Positions 1-9,477 of a stretch of DNA of 64,000 bases are shown one piece after another (position 1 is the first letter of the stretch; each line of letters opens with the position of its first letter). The notes beneath the pieces were generated by a model. That model was given only the letters and a program-made list of their open reading frames with translations, ran no database searches and was not told where the DNA came from. The stretch lies in NCBI RefSeq assembly GCF_000368265.1, contig NZ_KB851219.1:1247870-1311869 (forward strand), given 5' to 3'. Origin of the DNA: Acinetobacter brisouisimilis. Its GTDB lineage: Bacteria; Pseudomonadota; Gammaproteobacteria; Pseudomonadales; Moraxellaceae. Position numbers and translations under genes: made by a program.

Positions 1-1142
1 AAAGATACGTTTGGTGTTGGAACGCGTACTGAGTTACCAGTCAACTTACCTTTCAATGCAGGCAATGCTTTCGCAACTGCTTTTGCTGCACCTGTTTCAG
101 TAATAACCATGTTCAGCGTCGCAGCACGACCGCGGCGATCTGCTTTATGATAGTTATCAATCAGGTTTTGGTCATTGGTAAATGAGTGAACAGTTTCAAC
201 ATGACCATTAAGAACTTTATATTTGTCGTCTAATACTTTCAACAACGGCGTGATCGCATTAGTTGTACAGCTTGCAGCAGAGATGATTTTGTCTTCATCT
301 AGGATGTCTGCTTGGTTTACACCAAACACCACGTTTTTCATCTCGCCTTTACTTGGTGCAGTCAATACAACACGTGCAACACCTGCACATTTCAAGTGTT
401 GAGCAAGACCTTCTGCATCACGCCATTTACCTGTATTGTCAATTAACAATGCATTTTCAATACCGTATTGTGTGTAATCAACTTCTGCTGGGTTAGATGC
501 ATAAATTACTTTAATGAAGTTACCATTGGCAATAATTGCTTCGTTTTCTTCATCAACTGAAATTGTGCCAGCAAAAGAACCGTGAATTGAATCACGACGC
601 AACAAAGATGCACGTTTTGCTAAATCACCATCTGAAGTTTTACGTACAACAATCGCTTTTAGGCTTAAACCACGACCAATACCAGTTTGTTCGATGATTA
701 AGCGTGCCAAGATACGACCAATGCGACCAAAACCATAAAGAACAACATCTTTAGGTTCAACTTCAGTAGCACGGTTTTGAATTGCCTGTACAGCATTTGC
801 AACAAAGGCGTCTACATCACCACCTTTTTCTTTGTATTCTACAGCGAGTTTACCAAGATCAACTTCGGCAGAACCAATATTGTCGATTTTTGCTAATGCT
901 TCTAAAATCGGGAAAGTATTAACAACAGACAATTCAACATCTACAATACGAGTACGACGATGTGCTTTTAAAATCTGAATCACTGAACGGTTAACTAAAG
1001 CGCGACCATATACAGAAGTGACGATGTTTTTTTCACGGTACAATTGACCGATTAAAACAATCATTTTTTCTGCGATTTCTTCGCGGTTCTTCCAGCGACC
1101 CTGATGTTCTGCATGTAGAGCGACAATCGTTTCTTTGCTCAC
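1..1142 (-). CDS. gap: Glyceraldehyde-3-phosphate dehydrogenase, long form (3' end outside window)
   Basis: Oxidises glyceraldehyde 3-phosphate with NAD(P) and phosphate in central carbon metabolism. I translated the frame by hand. It starts at a GTG at 1142 (SKETIVALHAEHQG...), with GAGGA eight bases upstream as ribosome site. About 125 residues precede the Rossmann motif GFGRIGR. The catalytic segment SAASCTTNAITP and the downstream ETVHSFTNDQN are present. The N-terminal extension marks the long GAPDH type (about 480 residues) found in Acinetobacter and relatives, so roughly 100 residues should lie beyond base 1. The product is confident. The cofactor preference, and whether the enzyme works in glycolysis or gluconeogenesis, cannot be read here. 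Confidence 0.93.
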   Translation of the reverse strand, partial: MSKETIVALHAEHQGRWKNREEIAEKMIVLIGQLYREKNIVTSVYGRALVNRSVIQILKAHRRTRIVDVELSVVNTFPILEALAKIDNIGSAEVDLGKLAVEYKEKGGDVDAFVANAVQAIQNRATEVEPKDVVLYGFGRIGRILARLIIEQTGIGRGLSLKAIVVRKTSDGDLAKRASLLRRDSIHGSFAGTISVDEENEAIIANGNFIKVIYASNPAEVDYTQYGIENALLIDNTGKWRDAEGLAQHLKCAGVARVVLTAPSKGEMKNVVFGVNQADILDEDKIISAASCTTNAITPLLKVLDDKYKVLNGHVETVHSFTNDQNLIDNYHKADRRGRAATLNMVITETGAAKAVAKALPALKGKLTGNSVRVPTPNVS

Positions 1143-1218
1143 AAGTACGTCCTCAAATTATAGAAGTGTTTATCGCGGATAATTTTAAAGGAAAACTGAG
1201 CAAGTTTAAATTAAAATA

Positions 1219-1253
1219 ACGATAGTATTATCATAAAAAGATTATACTATCGT
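1219..1253. promoter_or_regulatory. Inverted repeat upstream of gap, possible operator
   Basis: Arms ACGATAGTAT (1219-1228) and ATACTATCGT (1244-1253) are a perfect 10-bp inverted repeat around a 15-base AT-rich spacer. It lies 77-111 bases upstream of the gap GTG. There is no T-tract suggesting a terminator. Its position fits a repressor or activator site, but I do not recognise the regulator. Confidence 0.4.
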
Positions 1254-1325
1254 CATATTCATAAAAAAATATTATATATTTACAAAAAAAATGAATATAA
1301 AACTCATCTAATTAGTTGAATTTAA

Positions 1326-2270
1326 TTATTTTTCTCGATTACTTCCAACACGTTCAGAGAATTTTTCAATATTGGTAATCAATGCATACCGTTTACGCTG
1401 TTGCAAGTAAATATGCCACATTCCTTCCAAAACTAAAATACCAACAGCACACCAAATTGGAATATAAGTAAACCATTCTTCTGCATGGATCTTCTCTCCT
1501 AAAATGACAGCAGAAATGGCTAAAAGCACAGGTTCAAGATAACTAAGCAACCCAAATAACACCATAGGCAAATAACGGCTTGCCAAAATATAGCTTCCAA
1601 GACCTATCGCACTCAAGATTCCCAAACCAATGATTGCAGCAATTAAATGGGGCTGCTCAAGAAATGTGCCCCAAGGTAAAGTCCATGTCTGCACAAAATA
1701 AATCGCGATAGGCAACATAAGCATGTTGTCCCACCAAAAACCACCCAGATGGTCGGTTTTAATAACTTTGCGTAAAAAGAAATAGGCTGAATAACCCAAG
1801 GCGACCAACAAGGTTTCCCATGGAATACTACCAACACGCCAAAATTCATGTGCTACACCCAGTACAGCACATAAAACAGCAATTTTTTGAAACCAAGACA
1901 GCTTTTCTTTGTAAAAAATACTACCAACCGAAACCAAGACTAAAGGCAATAAAAAATAACCCAAAGACACCTGCATGCCTCGCCCATGCATCGGCGCCCA
2001 GAGAAATAACCAAAGCTGCACAGCAGCCAGCATCGCTGTCAACAACAGTAATAAGAAAAATGTCGGTTTTTGTTTGACACGTTCATACACCTGACGAATC
2101 AGATGAAGATCACCACTCAACCACATAAACAGGGTTAAAAATGGCAATAATGCAATCATTCTCCAGCCAAAGGTTTGTGAACCATCAAAAATTTTAAGGA
2201 ACTGACTGTAAAAATACAAAATCCCGAAAACTGTAGAGGCTAAAACAGAAAAAAATATGCCTTTAACCAT
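1326..2270 (-). CDS. rarD: RarD-like EamA/DMT-superfamily permease
   Basis: A 314-residue inner-membrane protein with about ten hydrophobic segments and a short basic C-terminal tail. The region VQLWLFLWAPMHGRGMQVS followed by LGYFLLPLV matches the E. coli RarD pattern (WLLFIWA...SLGYFINPLV). Two EamA repeats fill the length, about residues 5-135 and 150-290. RarD is historically named for chloramphenicol sensitivity, but its substrate is not established. The gene is transcribed toward gap and separated from the lipocalin gene by about 165 bases, so it may have its own promoter. Family assignment is firm; the function is unknown. Confidence 0.8.
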   Translation of the reverse strand: MVKGIFFSVLASTVFGILYFYSQFLKIFDGSQTFGWRMIALLPFLTLFMWLSGDLHLIRQVYERVKQKPTFFLLLLLTAMLAAVQLWLFLWAPMHGRGMQVSLGYFLLPLVLVSVGSIFYKEKLSWFQKIAVLCAVLGVAHEFWRVGSIPWETLLVALGYSAYFFLRKVIKTDHLGGFWWDNMLMLPIAIYFVQTWTLPWGTFLEQPHLIAAIIGLGILSAIGLGSYILASRYLPMVLFGLLSYLEPVLLAISAVILGEKIHAEEWFTYIPIWCAVGILVLEGMWHIYLQQRKRYALITNIEKFSERVGSNREK

Positions 2271-2436
2271 CTACACCCCCGAGTGAAATATCACAAGAAA
2301 ACATAGAATAACCAAATACTTTTAGAACAACGAACAGGGAGAAAGAGCACGGCTTAGATTTTTTAAAAATTTATACCGTTTACTCAAAAAAACACCAGCT
2401 AATTATATCGGGGTTTGGTTATTTTCTGTTGGTTTT

Positions 2437-3018
2437 TTAATTATTTTTTTCAGTTTGTAGCGTACGAATCAAATCGTTAGTGTTATAGCCAAGGCTTTGT
2501 GCATACTTGATATATTCCTGTACAACATCCTCCGACAAATGTGGTTCACGTGACAAAATCCAGAGGTATTTTCGCTTCGGTTCCCCCACAAGCACAGTAT
2601 GGTAATTCGCATCAAGTTTCAAAATCCAGTAATCCCCTCGCCCTACAGGTAGCCAACGTAGCGATTCTGGCAAAAAACTCACACGCAATTTGCTGTTATG
2701 TGGCGCATTGACCACATAAGCCTCACCCTGCGCCTGCTCCAAGTGCCCATCCATATTGACGCAGCTATTTTCAACACTGATATTGCCATTCACATTCAGC
2801 GTATAAACCGCCTGCACATTACGCGCACATTGATTTTGGTAATACATTGGTTTTCGTGCAATTTCATACCAAACACCCAAGTATTTTGCCAAATCAACCT
2901 GCGCAATGGTCGGCATTGGCTTTTGTGCGTGTGTCATCACTGATGTACCGACGCCAAGCAGTACGGTTGCGACCACCAGTTTTTTGAACCATGATTTTGT
3001 TTTCAGTTTTTTATTCAC
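2437..3018 (-). CDS. Lipocalin family protein (Blc-like), secreted
   Basis: A 193-residue protein with the lipocalin signature LGVWYEIARKP (about residues 47-57). Conserved beta-barrel segments follow, including the YWILKLDANYHTVLVGEP region and the late ILSREP segment. Bacterial Blc proteins bind lipids or lysophospholipids in the envelope. The N-terminus (MNKKLKTKSWFKK then a hydrophobic stretch, THAQ) is a Sec signal peptide without a lipobox cysteine. This copy should therefore be released to the periplasm rather than anchored like E. coli Blc. It lies just downstream of uvrB on the same strand, with about 95 bases between. The ligand is unknown. Confidence 0.88.
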   Translation of the reverse strand: MNKKLKTKSWFKKLVVATVLLGVGTSVMTHAQKPMPTIAQVDLAKYLGVWYEIARKPMYYQNQCARNVQAVYTLNVNGNISVENSCVNMDGHLEQAQGEAYVVNAPHNSKLRVSFLPESLRWLPVGRGDYWILKLDANYHTVLVGEPKRKYLWILSREPHLSEDVVQEYIKYAQSLGYNTNDLIRTLQTEKNN

Positions 3019-3113
3019 TTTTGCCCATCCTCATCGATCCTCAAAAAGGATTTTTACTTTTTAAAACATAACTATAATCCAGCAACCACACTGTAAGAAT
3101 TCTGTAAAACCCA

Positions 3114-5129
3114 TTACATGATCAAATGACTTTTTAACCGTATAATTTCATCACGTAAACGAGCGGCCTGCTCAAACTGCAATTCTTTGGATGCTTTGAG
3201 CATTTCTTTTTCCAGTTTTGCCAAATGTTTAGTCAACAATTTTGGATCAGCAATCAAGTGTTGCTCATCAGCACTTAAACTTTGTAGTTGTTGATATTGC
3301 TGTTCAGCAGGTTCATCAGCAATGATTTCACCTGTATCGATTTCCTTAATAATCTGCCGTACAGCACTACGTGGCGTAATACCATGCATTTGGTTAAATT
3401 CAATTTGCTTATTGCGACGGCGGTCGGTTTCATCAATGGCTTTTTGCATCGAATCGGTGACGCGGTCAGCATATAAAATGGCTTTACCTTTTAAATGTCG
3501 TGCAGCACGCCCAATGGTTTGAATCAACGAGCGTTCTGAACGTAAAAAACCTTCTTTGTCCGCATCCAAAATGGCAACCAGTGATACTTCTGGCATATCC
3601 AGACCCTCACGCAACAGGTTAATGCCGACCAAAACATCATGCACACCTGTACGCAATTCATGAATAATTTTGACCCGTTCGACCGTATCGATATCCGAAT
3701 GCAAATATGCAACCTTGATGCCGTATTCTTTTAAATAAGAGGTCAGGTCTTCTGCCATGCGTTTGGTTAATGTGGTGACCAAAACCCGCTCATTGAGTTG
3801 CTTACGAATGTTGATTTCAGACAAAACATCATCGACCTGAGTCAGGACAGGACGGATCTCGATTTCGGGGTCAATCAACCCTGTTGGACGCACCACCTGT
3901 TCAACCACTTGCTGTGATTTTTCAAGCTCATAATGGGCAGGTGTTGCAGTAACAAAAATGGTCGAAGGAACAATCCGTTCCCATTCTTCAAATTTCATCG
4001 GGCGATTGTCGAGTGCACTTGGCAAGCGAAAACCATAATTCACCAAGTTTTCTTTACGCGAACGGTCACCTTTATACATTGCGCCGATTTGTGGCACAGT
4101 TACATGGGATTCATCTATCAGCAATAACGCATCTTCAGGAATATAATCAAACAAGGTTGGTGGTGCTTCGCCTGCCTGTCGCCCTGACAAATGTCGTGAA
4201 TAGTTTTCAATGCCGTTGGTATAACCCAGCTGTTGCATCATTTCCAGATCATAGCGCGTGCGCTGTTCAATGCGTTGAGCTTCGAGCAATTTGTCATTGG
4301 TTTTAAAAAATTCGATTTGCTGTTTGAGTTCGGTTTTGATCGTACCAATCGCGCGCTGCAAATGGTCTTGCGGTGTCACATAGTGGCTTTTTGGATAAAT
4401 AGTCACACGTGGTACTTTACGCAGCATTTTCCCTGTCAGGGGATCAAACCAGCGAATCGAGTCGACTTCATCATCAAACAGTTCGATACGTATGGCTTGT
4501 TGTTCCGATTCCGCAGGGAAAATATCAATAATTTCACCACGAATACGGTATGTGCCTCGTACAAATTCCAGTTCATTACGACTGTACTGCATTTCAACCA
4601 GACGGCGAATAATTTCATCGCGATGAATGACATCGCCTTCGACCACATGCAGTAACATTTGCATATAGGCATTTGGGTCACCCAAACCATAAATCGCCGA
4701 GACCGATGCCACAATAATCGCGTCACGACGTTCTAGTAATGAACGTGTTGCGGAAAGGCGCATCTGGTCAATGTGGTCATTGATTGCCGCATCTTTTTCA
4801 ATAAAGGTATCTGATGATGGAACATAGGCTTCAGGCTGATAGTAGTCATAATAACTGACAAAATATTCAACCGCATTGTTAGGAAAAAATGCCTTAAATT
4901 CACCATATAGCTGTGCAGCCAGTGTTTTGTTATGTGCCATGACAATGGTCGGGCGTTGCAACTGGGCAATCACATTTGCCATGGTGTAGGTTTTTCCCGA
5001 CCCAGTAACACCCAGTAAAAGCTGATTCTTCAGCCCTTGCTGAACCCCCGTGACCAACTTTTCAATTGCTTGAGGCTGATCACCCGCAGGTGCATATTGG
5101 GTGACCAAATCAAAAGGCTGACTACTCAC
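3114..5129 (-). CDS. uvrB: UvrABC excision nuclease subunit B
   Basis: Damage-verifying helicase-like subunit of nucleotide excision repair; it loads from UvrA and recruits UvrC. The 671 residues match the usual family length. Walker A is GVTGSGKT at about residues 40-47. The damage-probing hairpin region [17 protein letters not shown] is present, as are DESHVT (Walker B) and the helicase motif QTIGRAARH. The C-terminal UVR domain ([19 protein letters not shown] onward) contacts UvrC. The start is a GTG at 5129 with purine-rich sequence upstream. It diverges from the macro-like gene at 5261. Confidence 0.97.
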   Translation of the reverse strand: MSSQPFDLVTQYAPAGDQPQAIEKLVTGVQQGLKNQLLLGVTGSGKTYTMANVIAQLQRPTIVMAHNKTLAAQLYGEFKAFFPNNAVEYFVSYYDYYQPEAYVPSSDTFIEKDAAINDHIDQMRLSATRSLLERRDAIIVASVSAIYGLGDPNAYMQMLLHVVEGDVIHRDEIIRRLVEMQYSRNELEFVRGTYRIRGEIIDIFPAESEQQAIRIELFDDEVDSIRWFDPLTGKMLRKVPRVTIYPKSHYVTPQDHLQRAIGTIKTELKQQIEFFKTNDKLLEAQRIEQRTRYDLEMMQQLGYTNGIENYSRHLSGRQAGEAPPTLFDYIPEDALLLIDESHVTVPQIGAMYKGDRSRKENLVNYGFRLPSALDNRPMKFEEWERIVPSTIFVTATPAHYELEKSQQVVEQVVRPTGLIDPEIEIRPVLTQVDDVLSEINIRKQLNERVLVTTLTKRMAEDLTSYLKEYGIKVAYLHSDIDTVERVKIIHELRTGVHDVLVGINLLREGLDMPEVSLVAILDADKEGFLRSERSLIQTIGRAARHLKGKAILYADRVTDSMQKAIDETDRRRNKQIEFNQMHGITPRSAVRQIIKEIDTGEIIADEPAEQQYQQLQSLSADEQHLIADPKLLTKHLAKLEKEMLKASKELQFEQAARLRDEIIRLKSHLIM

Positions 5130-5260
5130 ACTCTTCTCTCATTATTCATTTATAAATATAAATTGGACTGAACACAGATTATTCAAGTATTTTTTACTTG
5201 ACCGCCTTGCCAATCAATTGCAACATGACAAACAAGAGCATAGCAAAAAACACAACGACG

Positions 5261-6043
5261 ATGACTTACCAGTATCATGATGAAAGCATAATTAAAAGTT
5301 TACCTGAAGACACTGTTTTTGTTTTTGGCAGCAATCTTGCGGGTCAACACAATGATGGCGCAGCTCGTATCGCGCAACTGTTTTTTGGTGCAATGACAGG
5401 CATAGGGCGTGGCTGGTCAGGTCAGAGCTTTGCCATTCCAACCCTAAATGAACATTTGCAGCAAATGCCGATTTCACAAATTGCGCATTATATTGAAGAT
5501 TTTAAAATCTATGCCCAAAATCACCTGACCACCCAATATTTTATTACCGCACTCGGCTGTGGTATTGCAGGTTATCAGGTGTCTGAGATTGCCCCACTGT
5601 TTCAGGGTATTTCCTCTAATGTCATTTTTCCTGAATCTTTCCGTCCATATGTGGAAAAAAATGCCAGCCGTTTGTTTCCGAACCTGACCAGTAAATTACT
5701 GCATAGCATTTTTAGTGAAGAAGTCATTTTGGCCGATGACTATGCTGAAGCACTCAAACATACAACGTTAAGCCGTGAACAAAAACAAATTGCGCTCAAA
5801 GTACTAGAAGAAAAAATGTATCCAGAAGACCAGTACGGACGCAACCGCAACTATGAAATTGAAGATATTTTAAAGCAGATCAACGGGAAGATTTTTCATT
5901 TGCCACCTCAATCTGATGAAAGCTATATCTATGGTGGTGTAATCCTCGCCTTGATGGAACTTTACGATTTCAATGAGCAAGATTTTATTCACGTCTGGAA
6001 CGGCGAAATTGAAATTAAACATCCAATTAAACGCCATCACTAA
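5261..6043 (+). CDS. Macro-like-fold protein of the A1S_2505 phage-type family
   Basis: A 260-residue soluble protein from the ATG at 5261; an in-frame ATG at 5225 and a TTG at 5198 are also possible. No start has a good Shine-Dalgarno, and I chose 5261 because the conserved domain begins soon after. Its motifs are VFVFGSNLAGQHNDGAA, GIGRGWSGQSFAIPT and ITALGCGIAGY. These recall a family known from phages and Acinetobacter that resembles ADP-ribose-binding macro domains. The remaining 110 or so residues are charged and helical, with no recognised domain. The biochemical role is not known. It lies between uvrB (divergent) and a diguanylate cyclase, 51 bases downstream. Confidence 0.65.
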   Translation: MTYQYHDESIIKSLPEDTVFVFGSNLAGQHNDGAARIAQLFFGAMTGIGRGWSGQSFAIPTLNEHLQQMPISQIAHYIEDFKIYAQNHLTTQYFITALGCGIAGYQVSEIAPLFQGISSNVIFPESFRPYVEKNASRLFPNLTSKLLHSIFSEEVILADDYAEALKHTTLSREQKQIALKVLEEKMYPEDQYGRNRNYEIEDILKQINGKIFHLPPQSDESYIYGGVILALMELYDFNEQDFIHVWNGEIEIKHPIKRHH

Positions 6044-6094
6044 TTTTTGTATATTTTCTGACTTTTAAACTGCATTTGGGGATTGATTTAAGCC

Positions 6095-7534
6095 ATGCCA
6101 CATTTTGATTCTTCAATTTTTGATTTAGCGCCCATTCCCATGTGGCTTGAAGATTTTAGTGAGGTCAAACAGCAGTTTGATGCGTGGCGAGCACAAGGCG
6201 TTGAAGATATTGTGAGTTTTCTACAAGAAGACTTACAACGGGTAGTCGAGTCCACACAAAAGATTAAAGTACTCAAAGTCAATCAAAAAACCCTTGAAGT
6301 TTTTGAAGCAGAAAACCAAGAGCATTTGTGTGCCAATCTGGCGTTAATTTTTAAAGCAGACATGCTCGACACACATGTTTATGAACTGGCAGCGCTTTGG
6401 AATGGTGAAACCGAATTTTCCAGTACAGGCGTCAACTATACCCTTTCGGGTAAGCGTCTAGATGTTCAACTGCGTGCATCGGTTTTACCAGGCTTTGAAC
6501 ATGACTTATCTCGCGTGCTGTTTACTACCGAAGATATTACCGCTTATCAGGATGCACAGCGCCTTGAAGCCAAAAACCGTATTTTGGCAGAGTCGATGTT
6601 TACTTACTCTCCCGCTTCTTTGTGGGTTGAAGATTTCAGTCGCATCAAACGCCGCATTGACCAGATTCGTCAGCTTGGTATCGAAGACTTTCGGACGTTT
6701 CTGGATGTTCATCCCGATTTTATTCAGCAATGTATTGAAGACATTATTTTGCTTGATGTTAATCAAGCGACGCTGACACTGTTTAAAGCACCCGATAAAC
6801 CGACATTGTTTAAAAATTTGCACAAAGTCTTTACGCAAGAAATGCAAAATACGTTTCGTGAACAACTCATCGAGTTATGGAAAGGCAATATTCATCATCA
6901 ACGTGAAGCGGTCAACTATGCCCTCGATGGCACCATTCGTAATGTCCTGCTGCAATTTACGGTATTTCCAGGATATGAGCATGACTGGGGACTGGTACAA
7001 GTTGCACTGACCGATATTACCGCACGTAAAAAAGCTGAAAATTATCTGGAATATTTAGGCAAGCATGATGTGCTGACCAAGCTGTATAATCGTTCATTTT
7101 ATACAGAAGAAATTAACCGCTTAGAGCGTAGTTTTGCTCGTCCTGTGTCTTGTATTTATCTAGATATGAATGGCTTAAAACAGATTAATGATGAATTAGG
7201 ACATGATGTCGGAGATGGTTTATTACGGCGCGTTGGTGCTGTCTTGGGTCAGGTGATTTTAAATACGCCCTATACTGCCTCACGTATTGGTGGTGATGAG
7301 TTTGTAATTTTAATGCCATCTGCAGATGAAGTCGCAACATTATCCACATTACAAACCATTCATGAACTGTTTAATATCGACAATCAGTATTATTCTAGCC
7401 AGCCTATTAGCATTTCGATCGGCCATGCCACCACTGCGCCCAACGAAAGCATAGAAGCATTGCTCAGACGGGCAGATCAAGACATGTATTTGAGAAAGAA
7501 AAACTTTTACTCTAATCAAAATGTAAACGCTTAA
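6095..7534 (+). CDS. Diguanylate cyclase with duplicated PAS-like sensor
   Basis: Makes cyclic di-GMP from two GTP. The 479-residue cytosolic protein has two homologous sensor units, about residues 8-150 and 168-310. Each opens with a P-M/L-W-V/LEDFS motif and ends with a TDITA-type PAS tail. The catalytic domain (315-475) has an intact GGDEF at 399-403 and the metal-site segment YLDMNGLKQINDELGH. The inhibitory I-site RxxD is absent; the residues at that place are NTPY. No transmembrane segment is visible, so the signal is intracellular. The gene stands alone and is followed by a terminator. Confidence 0.9.
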   Translation: MPHFDSSIFDLAPIPMWLEDFSEVKQQFDAWRAQGVEDIVSFLQEDLQRVVESTQKIKVLKVNQKTLEVFEAENQEHLCANLALIFKADMLDTHVYELAALWNGETEFSSTGVNYTLSGKRLDVQLRASVLPGFEHDLSRVLFTTEDITAYQDAQRLEAKNRILAESMFTYSPASLWVEDFSRIKRRIDQIRQLGIEDFRTFLDVHPDFIQQCIEDIILLDVNQATLTLFKAPDKPTLFKNLHKVFTQEMQNTFREQLIELWKGNIHHQREAVNYALDGTIRNVLLQFTVFPGYEHDWGLVQVALTDITARKKAENYLEYLGKHDVLTKLYNRSFYTEEINRLERSFARPVSCIYLDMNGLKQINDELGHDVGDGLLRRVGAVLGQVILNTPYTASRIGGDEFVILMPSADEVATLSTLQTIHELFNIDNQYYSSQPISISIGHATTAPNESIEALLRRADQDMYLRKKNFYSNQNVNA

Positions 7535-7542
7535 AATCCGCC

Positions 7543-7573
7543 AAGCCAGTTATTTTCCAAGCTGGCTTTTTTC
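7543..7573 (+). terminator. Rho-independent terminator after the diguanylate cyclase
   Basis: Stem AAGCCAG (7543-7549) pairs with CTGGCTT (7562-7568) and is followed by a T run. It lies nine bases after the stop codon. Confidence 0.8.
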
Positions 7574-7661
7574 TTGGTGATCTAGGGAAAATCTGACTGT
7601 GTCTTACAGCTTGGGATACACTAATGAGCATTACATCCATCATCACAAAAAAGGAAAGAAC

Positions 7662-9050
7662 ATGAGCACCCAGCTACAAGTGGTTGAGCGTTGTCGAGTA
7701 TTTTTGACTGAACAGCAAATTGCGATGGGCGATACCATCAATATTCGTCACTATACCGACTGGAGTAATTACAAACGCATTCAACCCTATGCTGTGCTCT
7801 TTCCTAAAAATACCGAACAAGTCTCACAAATTCTTTCAATCTGTAATGAACTCAAACAGGCGGTTGTGCCTCAAGGTGGCATGACAGGCGTTGCAGGTGC
7901 AGGTATCGCCAGTGCTGATGAAATTGTAATTGCTCTGGATAAAATGCATAAAATCGAAGAAATAGACCAATATGCTTCAACCATTACTGTACAGGCAGGC
8001 GTGACGCTTGAAGAGGTACAAAATGCTGCACGTCAGGCAGGTTTGTTTTTCCCTGTCGATGTGGGTGGGCGTGGCTCTTGCCAGATTGGTGGAAATATTG
8101 CTACCAATGCTGGCGGATTATCGGTGATTCGTTATGGCATGATGCGTGAACATGTCTTGGGCATGGAAGTGGTGCTTGCTGATGGGCGTGTACTGAATCT
8201 GATGAATAAAATGATCAAGAGCAATGCAGGCTATGACCTGAAGCAGAATTTTATTGGTTCTGAAGGCACACTGGGTATTGTAACGCGAGCAGTCTTAAAA
8301 CTCTCGGCACCACCAAGTGAACTCAGTACCTGCTTATGTGCTTTCCCAGATTTTTTATCAGCAGTGCATCTGTTACGTCGTTTGCAAAAAAACCTGACCA
8401 CACCAAATGCTTTTGAAGTGATGTGGAACGAATACTATCAGCTCAGTTTGTCATGGATGCAAAACAGCAGCAATCCACTGACTCAGCCCTACCCCGTATA
8501 TGCAGTCTTTGATGTTGAAGCCCCTGCTGAAAGCCTGGAAAATCTGCTGGCTGAAATGTTTGAAACAGGCGAAATTTTAGATGCCGTAATTGCACAAAAT
8601 CAGGCGCAAGCGCAGCAACTGTGGTTGATTCGTGAAACTGTGCCTGCTGAAATTTCTAGTACGGGACGACCATTATGCTTCGATATCAGTTTACCTATCG
8701 GTGAATTAGGCGAATTTAAAGAAGTCTGTCAGGCACGCTTGGATCAGTACTTTCCAGATTTGGTCAGCCTGTTCTTTGGGCATATCGGCGACAGCAATAT
8801 GCATATTATTTTGGATTTAAAACATCTACCAGAAGATCAGCTTGAGTCTGTGATGACAGGAATTGATGACGTTGTCTATGGCGTGGTCCGCGAATTTAAA
8901 GGCTGTATTTCAGCAGAACATGGTATTGGACTGCTTAAACGTGATTATTTACATTATTCAGTCGATGAAAATACCCTGAACATGATGCGACAACTCAAAC
9001 AACTGTTTGACCCAAACAAGATTTTAAATCCAAATAAAATTTTTAAATAA
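7662..9050 (+). CDS. FAD-binding oxidoreductase of the D-lactate/D-2-hydroxyglutarate dehydrogenase (GlcD) family
   Basis: Oxidises a D-2-hydroxyacid with FAD and passes electrons to an acceptor such as a quinone. The ATG at 7662 is preceded by AAGGAAAG at good spacing; an upstream in-frame start at 7599 lacks this. The product is 462 residues. The FAD_binding_4 domain occupies roughly 25-200, with PQGGMTGVAGAG and NIATNAGGLSVIRYG. The C-terminal FAD-oxidase domain carries the metal-binding HIGDSNMH and the ending SAEHGIGLLKRDYL. It has no membrane segment. D-lactate, glycolate and D-2-hydroxyglutarate are all possible substrates, and sequence alone does not separate them. Confidence 0.85.
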   Translation: MSTQLQVVERCRVFLTEQQIAMGDTINIRHYTDWSNYKRIQPYAVLFPKNTEQVSQILSICNELKQAVVPQGGMTGVAGAGIASADEIVIALDKMHKIEEIDQYASTITVQAGVTLEEVQNAARQAGLFFPVDVGGRGSCQIGGNIATNAGGLSVIRYGMMREHVLGMEVVLADGRVLNLMNKMIKSNAGYDLKQNFIGSEGTLGIVTRAVLKLSAPPSELSTCLCAFPDFLSAVHLLRRLQKNLTTPNAFEVMWNEYYQLSLSWMQNSSNPLTQPYPVYAVFDVEAPAESLENLLAEMFETGEILDAVIAQNQAQAQQLWLIRETVPAEISSTGRPLCFDISLPIGELGEFKEVCQARLDQYFPDLVSLFFGHIGDSNMHIILDLKHLPEDQLESVMTGIDDVVYGVVREFKGCISAEHGIGLLKRDYLHYSVDENTLNMMRQLKQLFDPNKILNPNKIFK

Positions 9051-9055
9051 AAAAC

Positions 9056-9086
9056 AAAAAAGCACGTCATCTGACGTGCTTTTTTA
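9056..9086. terminator. Bidirectional terminator between convergent genes
   Basis: AGCACGTCA (9061-9069) pairs perfectly with TGACGTGCT (9072-9080). The stem is flanked by an A run on the left and a T run on the right, so it can serve both the dehydrogenase and the small gene on the other strand. Confidence 0.88.
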
Positions 9087-9103
9087 GCTATTTCAAGGGT
9101 AAA

Positions 9104-9268
9104 TTAGCGTTTACCCATAGAACGACGTGTGCCACGTGGTGGTGCCCAAGTCCGATCAGCATAACGCTGTGGTTTTGGACGAACATGGTTATGTATCGTG
9201 CTATCTTCCTGATCTTGCTGCGTTGGCAGCGGAAAAGGCAACTGGACTTGCGGTTTATTTTGACTCAT
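9104..9268 (-). CDS. Small basic hypothetical protein (54 aa)
   Basis: Found by hand translation: MSQNKPQVQLPFPLPTQQ at the start and APPRGTRRSMGKR at the end. It is rich in Pro, Gln and Arg, has no hydrophobic segment, and the basic tail suggests nucleic-acid or ribosome contact. Support for a real gene is the clean reading frame, the shared bidirectional terminator at its 3' end, and the lack of any other gene here. I do not recognise the family. The promoter region is shared with the divergent aminotransferase gene. Confidence 0.6.
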   Translation of the reverse strand: MSQNKPQVQLPFPLPTQQDQEDSTIHNHVRPKPQRYADRTWAPPRGTRRSMGKR

Positions 9269-9477
9269 ACAACAAACAAAACTCGAAATTTTGTCTATTT
9301 TAAGCTTTTTCGAGTACCTTGACGAGTGTGAATGCTCAAATAGCTCTCTGTAAGTTGCATAATTTAAAATTCCTATGAATTTTTCTCATTTTGAATGATT
9401 TGTATCTAACATGTTGGGTTTTTTACGTTAAGATAGGATGCTTTTATTTTTAATCCCACTAAAGAAGGAATATCGCA

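Noticed and set aside
4233..4655. A 140-residue plus-strand frame inside uvrB
   Set aside because: Antisense to a highly conserved gene, with no ribosome site and unlikely composition.
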